Of a DNA stretch of 64,000 bases, positions 1 to 9,012 are shown one piece after another. Made by a program: the position numbers and the translations under genes. Origin of the DNA: Pseudomonas sp. BP8 (GTDB lineage Bacteria; Pseudomonadota; Gammaproteobacteria; Pseudomonadales; Pseudomonadaceae); the NCBI RefSeq assembly GCF_017875955.1, contig NZ_JAGINK010000001.1:811001-875000 (forward strand), given 5' to 3'. Position 1 is the stretch's first letter; each line of letters opens with the position of its first letter. Under the pieces are notes generated by a model. That model ran no database searches and was not told the origin of the DNA. It saw only the letters and a list, made by a program, of their open reading frames with translations.

Positions 1-819
1 ATTACCCTGGCGGCGAAGAAGCTCGGCCTCAGCCAGCCGACGGTGACCACGCAGATCCGCAACCTGGAGAGCCAGTATGCGGTGGAGCTGTTCTACCGCG
101 GCGGTCGCCGTCTGGTGCTCAGCGAAGAGGGCGCGCGCCTGCTGCCGATGGTCAAGGCGCTGCTGCAGCAGGAAGCGGACATCGAGTTCGAGCTGCGCAA
201 CAGTGGCCAGGCCCAGGGCAGCCTGCGCATTGCCGCTACCGCGCCGTATTACATCCTCGACCTGGTCAAGGTGTTTCGCGAACGCCTGCCGCAGGTCGAG
301 GTGGCGGTGGAGATCGGCAACTCGCAGCAGGTGCTGGAGATGCTCGAGGATTATCGGGTGGACCTCGCCGCGTCGTCGCAACTGGTCGAAGACGCCCGGT
401 TGATTCGGCGTGTGCTGGGGGCTGACCCGCTGGTGCTGGCGGTGCACCGCAGTCATCCGTTGGCACAACGCCAGGCGGTGTCTATCGAGGCGTTGGCGGG
501 CCATTGCCTGCTGATGCGCGAGCAGGGTTCGACCACGCGCACGCTGACCGAACAGATGCTGGCCGCTGCGGGGGTCAAGGTGGGCACATTGCTGGAGATT
601 GGCAGCCGTGAGTCGATCCGTGAAGCGGTGTTGCGCAATATCGGCGTGAGCATCATTGCCCGCCATGAAGTGCCGCATAACTCGGAACTGAAGGTGTTGG
701 TGCTCGACGATGCACCGGTCATGCACGAGTACCTGTACTGCCTCAAAGAGCGCCGCCAGGCGCGCTTGCCGGCGGCGTTTCTCGGGGTGGCGCAGGAGGT
801 CACGGGTTCGCAGTTCTGA
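1..819 (+). CDS. LysR-family transcriptional regulator, 5'-truncated
   Basis: The gene enters the window already in frame from base 1, so its start lies outside; 272 residues are visible. The visible part begins inside the N-terminal winged helix-turn-helix (AKKLGLSQPTVTTQIRNLE is the recognition-helix region) and continues through a complete LysR substrate-binding domain. It lies upstream of, and in the same direction as, an ABC importer of the 2-aminoethylphosphonate type. This matches the known association of one LysR subfamily with aminoethylphosphonate catabolism. The family is clear; the inducer is inferred from context only. A degenerate REP pair follows the stop codon. Confidence 0.85.
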   Translation: MTLAAKKLGLSQPTVTTQIRNLESQYAVELFYRGGRRLVLSEEGARLLPMVKALLQQEADIEFELRNSGQAQGSLRIAATAPYYILDLVKVFRERLPQVEVAVEIGNSQQVLEMLEDYRVDLAASSQLVEDARLIRRVLGADPLVLAVHRSHPLAQRQAVSIEALAGHCLLMREQGSTTRTLTEQMLAAAGVKVGTLLEIGSRESIREAVLRNIGVSIIARHEVPHNSELKVLVLDDAPVMHEYLYCLKERRQARLPAAFLGVAQEVTGSQF

Positions 820-828
820 GGGGCTGTC

Positions 829-903
829 AGTGCCGGCCTCTTCACGGGGTCGGCGCTGTACCCAGTACCTGTAGGAGCGGGCTTGCCCCGCGAAGAGGCC
901 GGC
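829..903. repeat. REP pair, left arm degenerate
   Basis: A good copy of the window's main REP (GTAGGAGCGGGCTTGCCCCG) starts at 871. A damaged inverted partner (GCCTCTTCACGGGG) lies at about 836. The pair sits between the LysR gene and the ABC transporter genes. About 110 bp remain between it and the next start codon, enough for a promoter, but I see no clear sigma70 boxes there. Confidence 0.75.
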
Positions 904-1015
904 CCGGCCACACCAAAATCCACCTATACCCCTATCGGCAGCTTTTGCTCCAACGCCACAGAACATTCGCATTGCCTACCTAGCATGGCCTCCATCTCTT
1001 CGACGAGGCCCTGTC

Positions 1016-2080
1016 ATGACCCACGCCATCGCATCCCCAGGCGCACAGATGAAAGTGCGCGGTATCCACAAGCGCTTCGGCGCCTTCACCGCGCTCAACG
1101 ACGTCTCCCTTGATATCGCCGCAGGCGAGCTGGTCTGCCTGCTGGGCCCTTCAGGTTGCGGCAAGACCACCCTGCTGCGCTGTATTGCCGGCCTGGAGCG
1201 CCAGGACCGCGGCGAGTTGTACATCGGTGAGCGCGACATCTCCACGCTACCGCCCCAGGCCCGTGACTACGGCATCCTGTTCCAGTCCTATGCGCTGTTC
1301 CCCAACCTCACCGTCGAAGCCAACATCGCCTACGGGCTGAACGCCAGCAATCGCGACCAGAGCCGTCAGCGGGTCGCTGAAATGCTCGAGCTGGTCGGCC
1401 TGCTGGGCAGCGAGAAGAAGTACCCCGGCCAGCTGTCCGGCGGCCAGCAACAGCGCGTGGCCCTGGCCCGCGCCCTGGCGCCGTCGCCTTCGCTGTTGCT
1501 CCTCGACGAGCCGATGTCGGCCCTGGATGCCCGTGTTCGCGAGCACTTGTGCAGCGAGCTGCGCCAATTGCAGCGCCAGCTCGGTATCACCACCCTGATG
1601 GTCACCCACAATCAGGACGAGGCCATGCTGATGGCCGACCGTATCGCGGTGATGAACAACGGCCAGGTCGAGCAATACGCCACGCCCCAGGCCATCTACG
1701 ACCATCCGGCCACGCCGTTCGTTGCCGAGTTCGTCGGCCAGGGCAACTGGCTACCGTTCCAGCGCAGCAGCGCCAGCCACGCCCAGGTCGGCGGGATGAA
1801 CATGCGCTTGCTGCCGGACGCCGCTCGGGCCAGCAGCGGACGGCTGTTCTGCCGCCCTGAAGCGATTACCGTCAATCCGTTGGTGCACGAAGAGAATCTG
1901 TTCCCGGCTCAAGTCCGCGAGATCACCTTTCTCGGCAACCGCTGCCGGATGAGCTTTGAGCTGAACACCCTGCCAGGGCACACGCTGTTGGCCGAGTTGG
2001 CCCCGGAGGCCATACCGCGGCTGGGTTCGCAGGACATCTGGGTGGCCTTGCCGCCGCAGAGCCTGCAGGTGTTTGCCTGA
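1016..2080 (+). CDS. ABC importer ATP-binding protein, 2-aminoethylphosphonate type
   Basis: This is the nucleotide-binding subunit of an importer and should energise uptake at the inner membrane. Walker A (GPSGCGKTT) is at about residue 45, the signature LSGGQQQRVALARAL at about 140 and Walker B (LLLLDEPMSALD) at about 160. A C-terminal TOBE-like region follows from about 240. At 354 residues it is the usual length for the CysA/PotA/FbpC group. The best match from memory is the putative 2-aminoethylphosphonate importer subfamily, supported by the adjacent LysR gene, permease and binding protein. The permease gene starts directly after its stop codon. The substrate is an inference; iron or another phosphonate is possible. 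Confidence 0.85.
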   Translation: MTHAIASPGAQMKVRGIHKRFGAFTALNDVSLDIAAGELVCLLGPSGCGKTTLLRCIAGLERQDRGELYIGERDISTLPPQARDYGILFQSYALFPNLTVEANIAYGLNASNRDQSRQRVAEMLELVGLLGSEKKYPGQLSGGQQQRVALARALAPSPSLLLLDEPMSALDARVREHLCSELRQLQRQLGITTLMVTHNQDEAMLMADRIAVMNNGQVEQYATPQAIYDHPATPFVAEFVGQGNWLPFQRSSASHAQVGGMNMRLLPDAARASSGRLFCRPEAITVNPLVHEENLFPAQVREITFLGNRCRMSFELNTLPGHTLLAELAPEAIPRLGSQDIWVALPPQSLQVFA

Positions 2081-2081
2081 G

Positions 2082-3806
2082 ATGGCCGGGTCAATGTCCC
2101 TGCCGCTCACCCAGGCCAAGGCAGCGCAGCGCAATGGCGTCGCGCTCGGTGATCGTCTGTTCGTGGTCGGCGGCAAGAGCCTGCTGCTGGTATTGCTGAT
2201 AATCGCTGTGCTGATGCCGCTGCTGGCCATATTCTGGCGCGGTTTCAGTGGCGAGGCCGGCCAAGGCGGTGGATGGGTTGCCGCGCGTGAGCTGTTCGCC
2301 AGCGCCAATTTTCACTGGCTGCTCGGCAACAGTTTGGCGGTGGCGTTTACCGTTGCCGCCCTGGTCATCCCGCTGGCGTACCTGTTCGCCTACGCCCTGC
2401 AGCGCACCCTGATCCCGGCCAAGGGCCTGTGGCGCGGGATCTCGCTGCTGCCGCTGCTGGCGCCGTCGATGTTGCCGGCCATCGCCTTGGTCTACCTGTT
2501 CGGCAACCAGGGCCTGCTGCGCGGGCTGCTCAGCGACAATATCTACGGCTTCTGGGGCATTGTCCTCGGCGAAGCCATCTACACCTTCCCGCACGCGTTG
2601 ATGATCCTGCTCTCGGCCCTGTCGCTGGCTGATGCGCGCCTGTTCGATGCGGCTTCAAGCATGGGCGCCGGGCCTGTACGGGCGTTTTTCAGCATCACCT
2701 GGCCAGCCACTCGCCAGGCGGTGTTCGCCGCGTTTTGCCTGGTGTTCACCCTGACCATCACCGACTTTGGCGTACCCGTGGTGGTCGGTGGTGATTATCA
2801 GGTACTGGCGCTGGAAGCCTACAAGGCAGTAGTTGGCCAGCAGCAGTTTGGCCGGGGCGCGTTGATCGGGATGGTCTTGCTGGTCCCGGCGCTACTCAGC
2901 TTCGCTGTCGATGCCTGGCTGCGCCGGCGTCAGGGCGAGGCCCTGAGCGGCCGGGCGCAGGTGTTCGAGCCCAAGCCGGCACGGCTGCGTGATGGCGTGT
3001 TCCTGGCGATCGTGCTGCTGGTCTGCACGGTGCTGTTGGCGGTCATCGGCATGGCGGTGTACTCGTCGCTGGTCAAGTTCTGGCCGTACAACCTGTCGCT
3101 GTCGCTCAACCACTACCGCTTCGAGGACACCGCCGGTGGCGGCTGGCTGGCTTACCGCAACAGCGTGACCATGGCGATCTGCACGGCGTTGATCGGCAGC
3201 GTGGTGATCTTCGCCGGTGCCTACCTGATGGAGAAGACCCAGGGCCAGCGCCTGCTCAACCAGGCGTTGCGCCTGCTCAGCTTCATCCCCATGGCGGTGC
3301 CGGGCTTGGTCCTGGGGTTGGGCTATGTGTTCTTCTTCAATCTCAGTGGTAACCCGTTGCACGTGCTCTACGGCAGCATGGCGCTGCTGGTGATCTGCAC
3401 CCTCGCGCATTACCTGACCACCGCACAGATGACTGCCACCACGGCCCTGCGCCAGCTCGACGGCGAGTTCGAAGCGGCTGCGCTGTCGCTCAAGGCCCCG
3501 CTGTACCGGCATTTTCTGCGGGTGACCGTGCCCATCTGCCTGCCGGCTCTGCTTGACATCATCCGCTACCTGTTCGTCTCGGCGATGACCACGGTATCGG
3601 CGGCGATCTTCCTCTATAGCCCCGACACCATTCTGGCTGCCGTCGCTGTGCTGAACATGGATGACGCCGGCAACGTCGGTGGTGCTGCCGCGATGTCGAC
3701 CTTGATTCTGCTGACCAGTGCGGGCGCATCCCTGCTCTTGGCTGCGGCTTCCCGCGGCCTGCTGCGCCGCTCCCAGGCCTGGCGCCAACGCGCGCCTGGT
3801 CAATGA
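2082..3806 (+). CDS. ABC importer permease with two fused halves, 2-aminoethylphosphonate type
   Basis: A 574-residue integral membrane protein with two homologous halves, each carrying about six hydrophobic segments and one BPD_transp_1 domain. The first half has an EAA-like loop near ALSLADARLFDAASSMGAG and the second near FEAAALSLKAPLYRHFL. One chain therefore supplies both transmembrane domains, as in FbpB-type permeases. I chose ATG 2082, two bases after the stop of the ATPase gene. An in-frame TTG at 2073 would overlap that gene, and ATG 2094 is also possible. The binding-protein gene follows 31 bp later. The substrate is inferred from the gene set. Confidence 0.85.
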   Translation: MAGSMSLPLTQAKAAQRNGVALGDRLFVVGGKSLLLVLLIIAVLMPLLAIFWRGFSGEAGQGGGWVAARELFASANFHWLLGNSLAVAFTVAALVIPLAYLFAYALQRTLIPAKGLWRGISLLPLLAPSMLPAIALVYLFGNQGLLRGLLSDNIYGFWGIVLGEAIYTFPHALMILLSALSLADARLFDAASSMGAGPVRAFFSITWPATRQAVFAAFCLVFTLTITDFGVPVVVGGDYQVLALEAYKAVVGQQQFGRGALIGMVLLVPALLSFAVDAWLRRRQGEALSGRAQVFEPKPARLRDGVFLAIVLLVCTVLLAVIGMAVYSSLVKFWPYNLSLSLNHYRFEDTAGGGWLAYRNSVTMAICTALIGSVVIFAGAYLMEKTQGQRLLNQALRLLSFIPMAVPGLVLGLGYVFFFNLSGNPLHVLYGSMALLVICTLAHYLTTAQMTATTALRQLDGEFEAAALSLKAPLYRHFLRVTVPICLPALLDIIRYLFVSAMTTVSAAIFLYSPDTILAAVAVLNMDDAGNVGGAAAMSTLILLTSAGASLLLAAASRGLLRRSQAWRQRAPGQ

Positions 3807-3837
3807 CCGACTGCCCACCCCTGAAAGGAACCGCATC

Positions 3838-4863
3838 ATGTTCAAGCCCTTTGCACTTGCCGCTGCCGTATCCGCCGTATTCAGCCTGCAGGCCATGGCC
3901 GCCGGAACCCAGCTGACCGTCTATACCGCGCTGGAAGCCGAGCAGTTGAAAACCTACAAGCAGGCCTTTGAAAAGGCCAACCCAGACATCGAGATCAAGT
4001 GGGTGCGTGATTCCACCGGCATCATCACGGCCAAGCTGCTGGCCGAAAAAGACCGCCCGCAGGCTGATGCGGTGTGGGGCCTGGCGGCTTCCAGCCTGGC
4101 CATTCTCGATCAGCAGCAGATGCTCGAGGCCTACGCGCCGAAAGACCTTGGGAGCATTTCCAAAAACTACCGCGACGCCGCCAACCCGCCAGCCTGGGTC
4201 GGCATGGACATCTGGGCGGCAACCCTTTGCTTCAACACCGTCGAGGCTGAGAAGCAGGGCCTGAGCAAGCCGGTCAGTTGGCAGGACCTGACCAAGCCCG
4301 AGTACAAAGGCAAGATCGTCATGCCTAATCCGGCGTCGTCGGGCACCGGCTTCCTCGATGTCAGCGCCTGGTTGCAGACCTTCGGCGAGACCCAGGGCTG
4401 GGCCTACATGGATGGCCTGCACCAGAACATCGGCCAGTACGTTCATTCTGGCTCCAAGCCTTGCAAGCTGGCGGCTTCCGGTGAGTTCCCGATTGGTATT
4501 TCCTTCGAGTATCCGGCGGTGCAGCTCAAGCGTCAGGGCGCGCCGCTTGACATCATTCTGCCCAAGGAGGGGCTGGGCTGGGAGATCGAAGCCACGGCGG
4601 TGATCAAAGGCACGCCCAAGGCTGAAGCGGCCCGGCGTCTGGCAGATTTCTCGGCCAGCCCGGCGGCCATGGAGCTGTACAAGGAAAACTTTGCCGTGTT
4701 GGCGGCGCCAGGGATTGCCAAGCCGCAGACCGAGTTACCGGCGGATTATGAGCAGCGGTTGATCAAGAACGACTTCGCCTGGGCCTCGCAGCATCGCGAC
4801 GAGATTCTCGCCGAATGGCGCAAGCGTTATGACGGCAAATCGGAGAAAGTCGCTCAGCAGTAG
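3838..4863 (+). CDS. ABC importer periplasmic substrate-binding protein, 2-aminoethylphosphonate type
   Basis: A 341-residue extracytoplasmic solute-binding protein. It begins with a typical signal peptide (MFKPFALAAAVSAVFSLQAMA, cleavage after AMA). The mature part has the Fbp-like two-lobe fold, recognisable from QLTVYTALEAEQ near the N terminus and the loop VMPNPASSGTGFLD. The motif AAGTQLTVYTA plus PNPASSGTGF is typical of the putative aminoethylphosphonate-binding group. The start is supported by an AAAGGAA ribosome-binding site 9-15 bases upstream. It is the last gene of the transporter operon. No phnW or phnX catabolic gene is visible on this side, so they may lie left of the window or elsewhere. 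Confidence 0.85.
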   Translation: MFKPFALAAAVSAVFSLQAMAAGTQLTVYTALEAEQLKTYKQAFEKANPDIEIKWVRDSTGIITAKLLAEKDRPQADAVWGLAASSLAILDQQQMLEAYAPKDLGSISKNYRDAANPPAWVGMDIWAATLCFNTVEAEKQGLSKPVSWQDLTKPEYKGKIVMPNPASSGTGFLDVSAWLQTFGETQGWAYMDGLHQNIGQYVHSGSKPCKLAASGEFPIGISFEYPAVQLKRQGAPLDIILPKEGLGWEIEATAVIKGTPKAEAARRLADFSASPAAMELYKENFAVLAAPGIAKPQTELPADYEQRLIKNDFAWASQHRDEILAEWRKRYDGKSEKVAQQ

Positions 4864-4887
4864 TCGAGCGCGGGGCGTAAACGCTAA

Positions 4888-4921
4888 CCCTGAGCGGGCT
4901 TGCCCCGCGAGGAGGCCGGTG
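4888..4921. repeat. Single degenerate REP
   Basis: A REP-like block (AGCGGGCTTGCCCCGCGAGG) lies between the convergent binding-protein and GTPase genes. It could act as a transcript end, because no U-tailed hairpin is seen in this 66-bp gap. Confidence 0.6.
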
Positions 4922-4929
4922 TGCCCCGC

Positions 4930-6294
4930 TCAGATCTGACTGACCAGCAACTCCAGCTGCTCCTGGCGCTCGGCCTGGTTGATCCGCGCGCCTGGGTTGA
5001 GCGACGACCACTGCGGATGCGCCCGCGCCCGGCCCAGCGCTTCGGGCAGCTTGCCTTCGCGCCAGCTCTTCTCGTCCGCAGGCACCAGGCGAATACTGTC
5101 TTGCGCCGCATGGCCACGACGCTCCAGCGCCTGCACCAACTGCTGCTGACGCAGTGCCAGCAACCTCAGTACGTTGTCAGCCACGGTCAGCTCACGCTGC
5201 CCCTTGAGCTTGCCCATCAAGCGCGAACCGTAGTTACGCGCGGCCTGCAGCGCACCGCCGGCAATAGCCCCGGCGAGCGCCGCTGCGCCGAGGGTCAGGC
5301 CGCCCACCAGCAGGTCGACACCAGCACCGGCAGCAGCCCCGGCAGCAACCCCGCTGCCCAGGCGTACGCCCAACAGTTTCAAGGTCTCGGGGTTGAACAG
5401 GTCATCCCCCCAGCGGCCATCGAGCAACGGCAGCTCGCCGGCATCGGCGTCTTCGCGGCGAAAGGCATACAGCTTGAGCAGCGCTTCGACGCAGCGCTGC
5501 TCGCGCTGGCGGACATCCTCGCGCAGCGTTTCGATGGCCTTGGCTTCGGCCGCAGGCTCGGCATCGACGCTGCGCCTGCAGGCAGCGCAGTCGAGCAGCA
5601 GTTCGGCGATCAGGCGTTTGGCACTGTGCTGACGGGCCACGCGTTGTGCCAACTGGTCATCGATCAGCCGCTGCAGCGCGGGACGCGCATCCTCTAGGAG
5701 CAGGGCGAGGCTCTCGTACAGGCGCCGTTCACCGTCCTCGGGCGGCGCCACGCTGTCGAACCGTACCAGTGCGTGCAGGCCAAGCCGGGCAAGGGCTTCA
5801 CGCCATTCGGGCTCGCGCTGCTGGCTGCTGGCGACGAAGTTGAGCACCGGCAGCAGCGGCTTGCCGCAACTGGCCAGCACCTCCAATTCATCGCGGTACT
5901 TGGCCAGTACCGGCTCACGGGCATCGATCACGTACAGCCCGGCGTTGCTCGCCAGCAACTGGCGGAGGACCTTGGCCTCCTGTTCGAAGCGCTGGCGGGC
6001 CTCGCTGCCCTGCAGAAAACGCTCTAGCCGGGCCGGGCCATCGAGGCGCTCGCCAGGTCGTTCCAGACGCTCGAGGTAGTCGAGCAGGGCGATGGCGTCT
6101 TCCAGACCAGGCGTGTCATACAGCTCCAGCAGCGGCTCGCCGTCCACCGACAGCCGCGCGCCTTCGACATGCCGTGTGGTGCTGGGGCGGTGGGAGACCT
6201 CGCCGAAGCCGACGTCGCGGGTCAGGGTACGCAGCAGCGAGGTCTTGCCGACGTTGGTGTGGCCGACCACGGCCAGTTTCAGCGGCTCAGTCAT
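4930..6294 (-). CDS. GTPase with DUF3482 C-terminal domain
   Basis: A 454-residue protein with an N-terminal Era/TrmE-like GTPase domain. G1 is GHTNVGKTS at about residue 11, a threonine-rich switch I (RPSTTRH) follows, and G3 is DTPGLED at about 60. The G4 position reads LNFVAS rather than NKxD, so base recognition is non-canonical. Residues about 310-350 are a glycine/alanine-rich stretch (GVAAGAAAGAGVDLLVGG) resembling a glycine zipper able to insert in membrane. ATG 6294 is preferred over ATG 6300 because GGAG then sits 7 bases upstream. It overlaps the stop of the DUF2868 gene by 8 nt, so the two are probably translated together. The cellular role is unknown. Confidence 0.8.
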   Translation of the reverse strand: MTEPLKLAVVGHTNVGKTSLLRTLTRDVGFGEVSHRPSTTRHVEGARLSVDGEPLLELYDTPGLEDAIALLDYLERLERPGERLDGPARLERFLQGSEARQRFEQEAKVLRQLLASNAGLYVIDAREPVLAKYRDELEVLASCGKPLLPVLNFVASSQQREPEWREALARLGLHALVRFDSVAPPEDGERRLYESLALLLEDARPALQRLIDDQLAQRVARQHSAKRLIAELLLDCAACRRSVDAEPAAEAKAIETLREDVRQREQRCVEALLKLYAFRREDADAGELPLLDGRWGDDLFNPETLKLLGVRLGSGVAAGAAAGAGVDLLVGGLTLGAAALAGAIAGGALQAARNYGSRLMGKLKGQRELTVADNVLRLLALRQQQLVQALERRGHAAQDSIRLVPADEKSWREGKLPEALGRARAHPQWSSLNPGARINQAERQEQLELLVSQI

Positions 6295-7678
6295 GGCCAT
6301 GCTCCAGCCAGGTCAGGGGGGAGATTTCGGCGTGGGGCAAGCCGAGCCGGTCGAGGGCCTCGTGCCAGTCGCCCAGGCGCGCCGGGTCCAAGGCTTGCTC
6401 GGGGAGCGCCTGGAGCAGCCAGATGCGTGTGGCACCGGCATTGCGCGCAAGCTCCGCAAGCAGCGCCAGGCTGCCGCGGTCGGGTGAGCGCCGGGGGTCG
6501 CAGGCGATGGCCAGGCGCGCCGGTGGGAAGCGGCTCAGTTGTTCGAGCAACTTGTGGCGTGACTGACGGCTGTCGAGGATACCGGCGTTGGTCACTGCGC
6601 TTGGCAGGGCGGGTGGCCAGGGCCGTTGATCGTCCAGCTCCAGACCCACTAACAGCGGACCGCTGGTGGCCGACTCCTGTTGCCCTGGCTCGAACTGCGG
6701 CAGTGCCTCGGGCGCGGCATCTTGTACGCCCAGCCGTTCGCTGCGTGGCATCAGCGCATCACCCAAGTGGGCATAGCCGGGCAGGCTCAGGTCCAGCGTC
6801 AGGCGTTTGCGGCCCTGGCGCCAGCGCCAGAGGCAGAGCAGCGCCAGCAGCAAGCGCGGTAGCAGGCCGTACACCAGCACCACGCCGAGCAGCCAGCTGG
6901 CCCAGGCCTGGCGAGCCAAGTCGAGGGCCGGCAGGGTGTCGCCGCTGGCGCGGATCATCGCCTCGTCCGGTACGGCAAAGCCGAGCAATGCGGGCAACGC
7001 GCCGAGGGCGTGGGTCAGGCGGATAAACGGCTCGGCGGCGAGTAGGGTGGTTTCCCAGACGAAGCCGTAGCGGCGCGTGGCGAGCAGGGCCAGGAGCATG
7101 CCCAGTGCGGCAATCATCGCCAGTAGCCACAAGCCATGGACCAGAGCACCCAGCAGCCAGCGGTTGAGCCGTTGGCGCTGGAGCAGGATGAGCAGTGCTG
7201 GCGCCAGGTGCGCGGCTTTGGCATCGCGGGCGAAGCGCTCGCTGAGCCACAGCCACAGCCGGCCCAGCACAGCCCCTTGTTCACCGGCGGTGATCAAGCC
7301 TGCGGCCCAGCCGAACAGCATCAGCAGGTTCAGCCCGAGCAGGCTGCCCAGCGCCCAGAACACGTTGACCGGCCGTTGTCCGTCGCCTAATGCGGCCAGC
7401 CCGAGGCCCGCACCGCTCAGTACGGCGAACAGTATCAAGCCGATCAGGGCCAGGCGTGCGCCTTGTTTCCAGTGGCGCAGCGCCTCGCTGATGCCATCGC
7501 GCTCGGCCAGCCACAGGGCGCGGGTTTCGATGCGTGTCGCGAGGTCGCCGCCTTGTTGGCGGGCGCGGCGGTTGGCTTCCTGGTCCTCCAGGGGGCCGGC
7601 GTGTTCTTCACGCAGGCGCACCGCTTCGGTGAGCCAGCGCTTGTCCAGTTCGGTCGGTGCAGTCACAAGGTCTTCCAT
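6287..7678 (-). CDS. DUF2868 membrane protein
   Basis: A 463-residue inner-membrane protein. Four strongly hydrophobic segments are visible at about residues 70-100, 105-130, 172-200 and 262-290, followed by a soluble C-terminal portion of about 170 residues. The N-terminal ~60 residues are charged and probably cytoplasmic. I recognise the family as DUF2868, which commonly travels with DUF3482 GTPases, as here. The 8-nt overlap with the GTPase gene suggests stoichiometric synthesis and perhaps a complex in which the membrane protein recruits the GTPase. Divergent from folA with a 54-bp gap. No activity can be assigned. Confidence 0.8.
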   Translation of the reverse strand: MEDLVTAPTELDKRWLTEAVRLREEHAGPLEDQEANRRARQQGGDLATRIETRALWLAERDGISEALRHWKQGARLALIGLILFAVLSGAGLGLAALGDGQRPVNVFWALGSLLGLNLLMLFGWAAGLITAGEQGAVLGRLWLWLSERFARDAKAAHLAPALLILLQRQRLNRWLLGALVHGLWLLAMIAALGMLLALLATRRYGFVWETTLLAAEPFIRLTHALGALPALLGFAVPDEAMIRASGDTLPALDLARQAWASWLLGVVLVYGLLPRLLLALLCLWRWRQGRKRLTLDLSLPGYAHLGDALMPRSERLGVQDAAPEALPQFEPGQQESATSGPLLVGLELDDQRPWPPALPSAVTNAGILDSRQSRHKLLEQLSRFPPARLAIACDPRRSPDRGSLALLAELARNAGATRIWLLQALPEQALDPARLGDWHEALDRLGLPHAEISPLTWLEHGHD

Positions 7679-7732
7679 TGCACAGGTCAGGGTACAAGCT
7701 TAACCCAGGCGTGGTTTGCTATCCTCGCCGAC

Positions 7733-8251
7733 ATGAATACATCACTCCCCCTCAGCCTGATCGCGGCCTGCGCCGAGAACCGCGTGATCGGCATCGACAA
7801 TTCCATGCCCTGGCACCTGCCGGGGGATTTCAAATACTTCAAGGCCACCACCTTGGGCAAGCCGATCATCATGGGTCGCAAGACCTGGGATTCGCTCGGC
7901 CGGCCGCTGCCGGGGCGCTTGAACATCGTCGTCAGCCGCCAGCCGGGGTTGCAGCTGGAAGGCGCCGAGGTGTTCGCTTCGCTGGAGCAGGCGCTGGCCC
8001 GGGCCGAGCAGTGGGCACGGGAGCAGGGCGTCGACGAGCTGATGCTGATAGGTGGCGCGCAGTTGTATGCACTGGCGTTGGAGCAGGGCTTGGTCAGTCG
8101 CATGTACCTGACCCGGGTCGAGCTGTCGCCGCAGGGGGATGCGTGGTTCCCCGAGTTTGATCAGGCGGAGTGGCGGTTGGCGTCTTCTGACCCGCAGCCG
8201 GGCGAGGGGGACAAGCCGGCGTATCACTTTGAGGTGTGGGATAAGGTCTGA
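7733..8251 (+). CDS. folA: Dihydrofolate reductase
   Basis: Reduces dihydrofolate to tetrahydrofolate with NADPH, feeding thymidylate, purine and methionine synthesis. The 172-residue product has the expected motifs: AACAENRVIG at the N terminus, MPWHLPGDFKYFK containing the substrate-binding acidic residue (Asp in LPGDF), GRKTWDSLGRPLPGR for NADPH binding, and LIGGAQLYA near residue 105. The chosen ATG gives the normal folA length; in-frame codons further upstream would invade the divergent DUF2868 gene. The tandem REP array follows directly. Confidence 0.96.
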   Translation: MNTSLPLSLIAACAENRVIGIDNSMPWHLPGDFKYFKATTLGKPIIMGRKTWDSLGRPLPGRLNIVVSRQPGLQLEGAEVFASLEQALARAEQWAREQGVDELMLIGGAQLYALALEQGLVSRMYLTRVELSPQGDAWFPEFDQAEWRLASSDPQPGEGDKPAYHFEVWDKV

Positions 8252-8253
8252 GG

Positions 8254-8975
8254 CCGTTGGGGCTGCTGCGCAGCCCTTCGCGGGACAAGCCCGCTCCTAC
8301 AGGGTATGCGGTGGGGTTGCCGACGTTGTTCTTCGCCGCATAACTAACAGAACTGACGCTAACTCATTGATATAGCGAAATCCTGTAGGAGCGGGCTTGC
8401 CCCGCGAAACCGGCAGCGCCGGTGCCATACACCACGGTGGCAGGCCCGTCCTCTTCGCGGGACAAGCCCGCTCCTACAGGGTATGCGGTGGGGTTGCCGA
8501 CGTTGTTCTGCGCGGCATCGCTAATAGAACTGACGCTAACTCATTGATATAGCGAAATCCTGTAGGAGCGGGCTTGCCCCGCGAAGCCGGCAGCGCCGGT
8601 GCCATACACCACGGTGGCAGGCCTGGCCTCTTCGCGGGACAAGCCCAACAGGGTATGCGGTGGGATTGCCGACGTTGTTTTTTCGCCGCATCACAAATAG
8701 AACTGACGCTAACTCATTGATATAGCGAAATCCTATAGGAGCGGGCTTGCCCCGCGAAACCGGCAGCGCCGGTGCCATACACCACGGTGGCAGGCCTGGC
8801 CTCTTCGCGGGACAAGCCCAACAGGGTATGCGGTGGGATTGCCGACGTTTTTTTTTCGCCGCATCACAAATAGAACTGACGCTAACTCATTGATATAGCG
8901 AAATCCTGTAGGAGCGGGCTTGCCCCGCGAAACCGGCAGCGCCGGTGCCACACACCACGGTGGCAGGCCCGGCCT
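8254..8975. repeat. Tandem array of four ~173-bp units carrying REP pairs
   Basis: Four head-to-tail units start at AGGGTATGCGGTGGG: 8301, 8478, 8650 and 8823. Their spacings are 177, 172 and 173 bp; the fourth is incomplete. Each carries a short AT-rich core (GACGCTAACTCATTGATATA), a forward REP (GTAGGAGCGGGCTTGCCCCG), a small hairpin (CCGGCAGCGCCGG), then ACCACGGTGGCAGG and an inverted REP. In units 2 and 3 the inverted REP has lost GCTCCTAC. A further inverted REP at 8274-8303 precedes the array. There is no coding potential, and the array fills the gap between the folA and tcyP ends. Confidence 0.92.
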
Positions 8976-9012
8976 TTAATCGAAAGCCTGCTGGGGGAGC
9001 AGCCCCGGGATC

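Noticed and set aside
8301..8975. Possible CRISPR-like array
   Set aside because: Units are ~173 bp, nearly identical throughout, without unique spacers and without cas genes. They are tandem REP-containing repeats.
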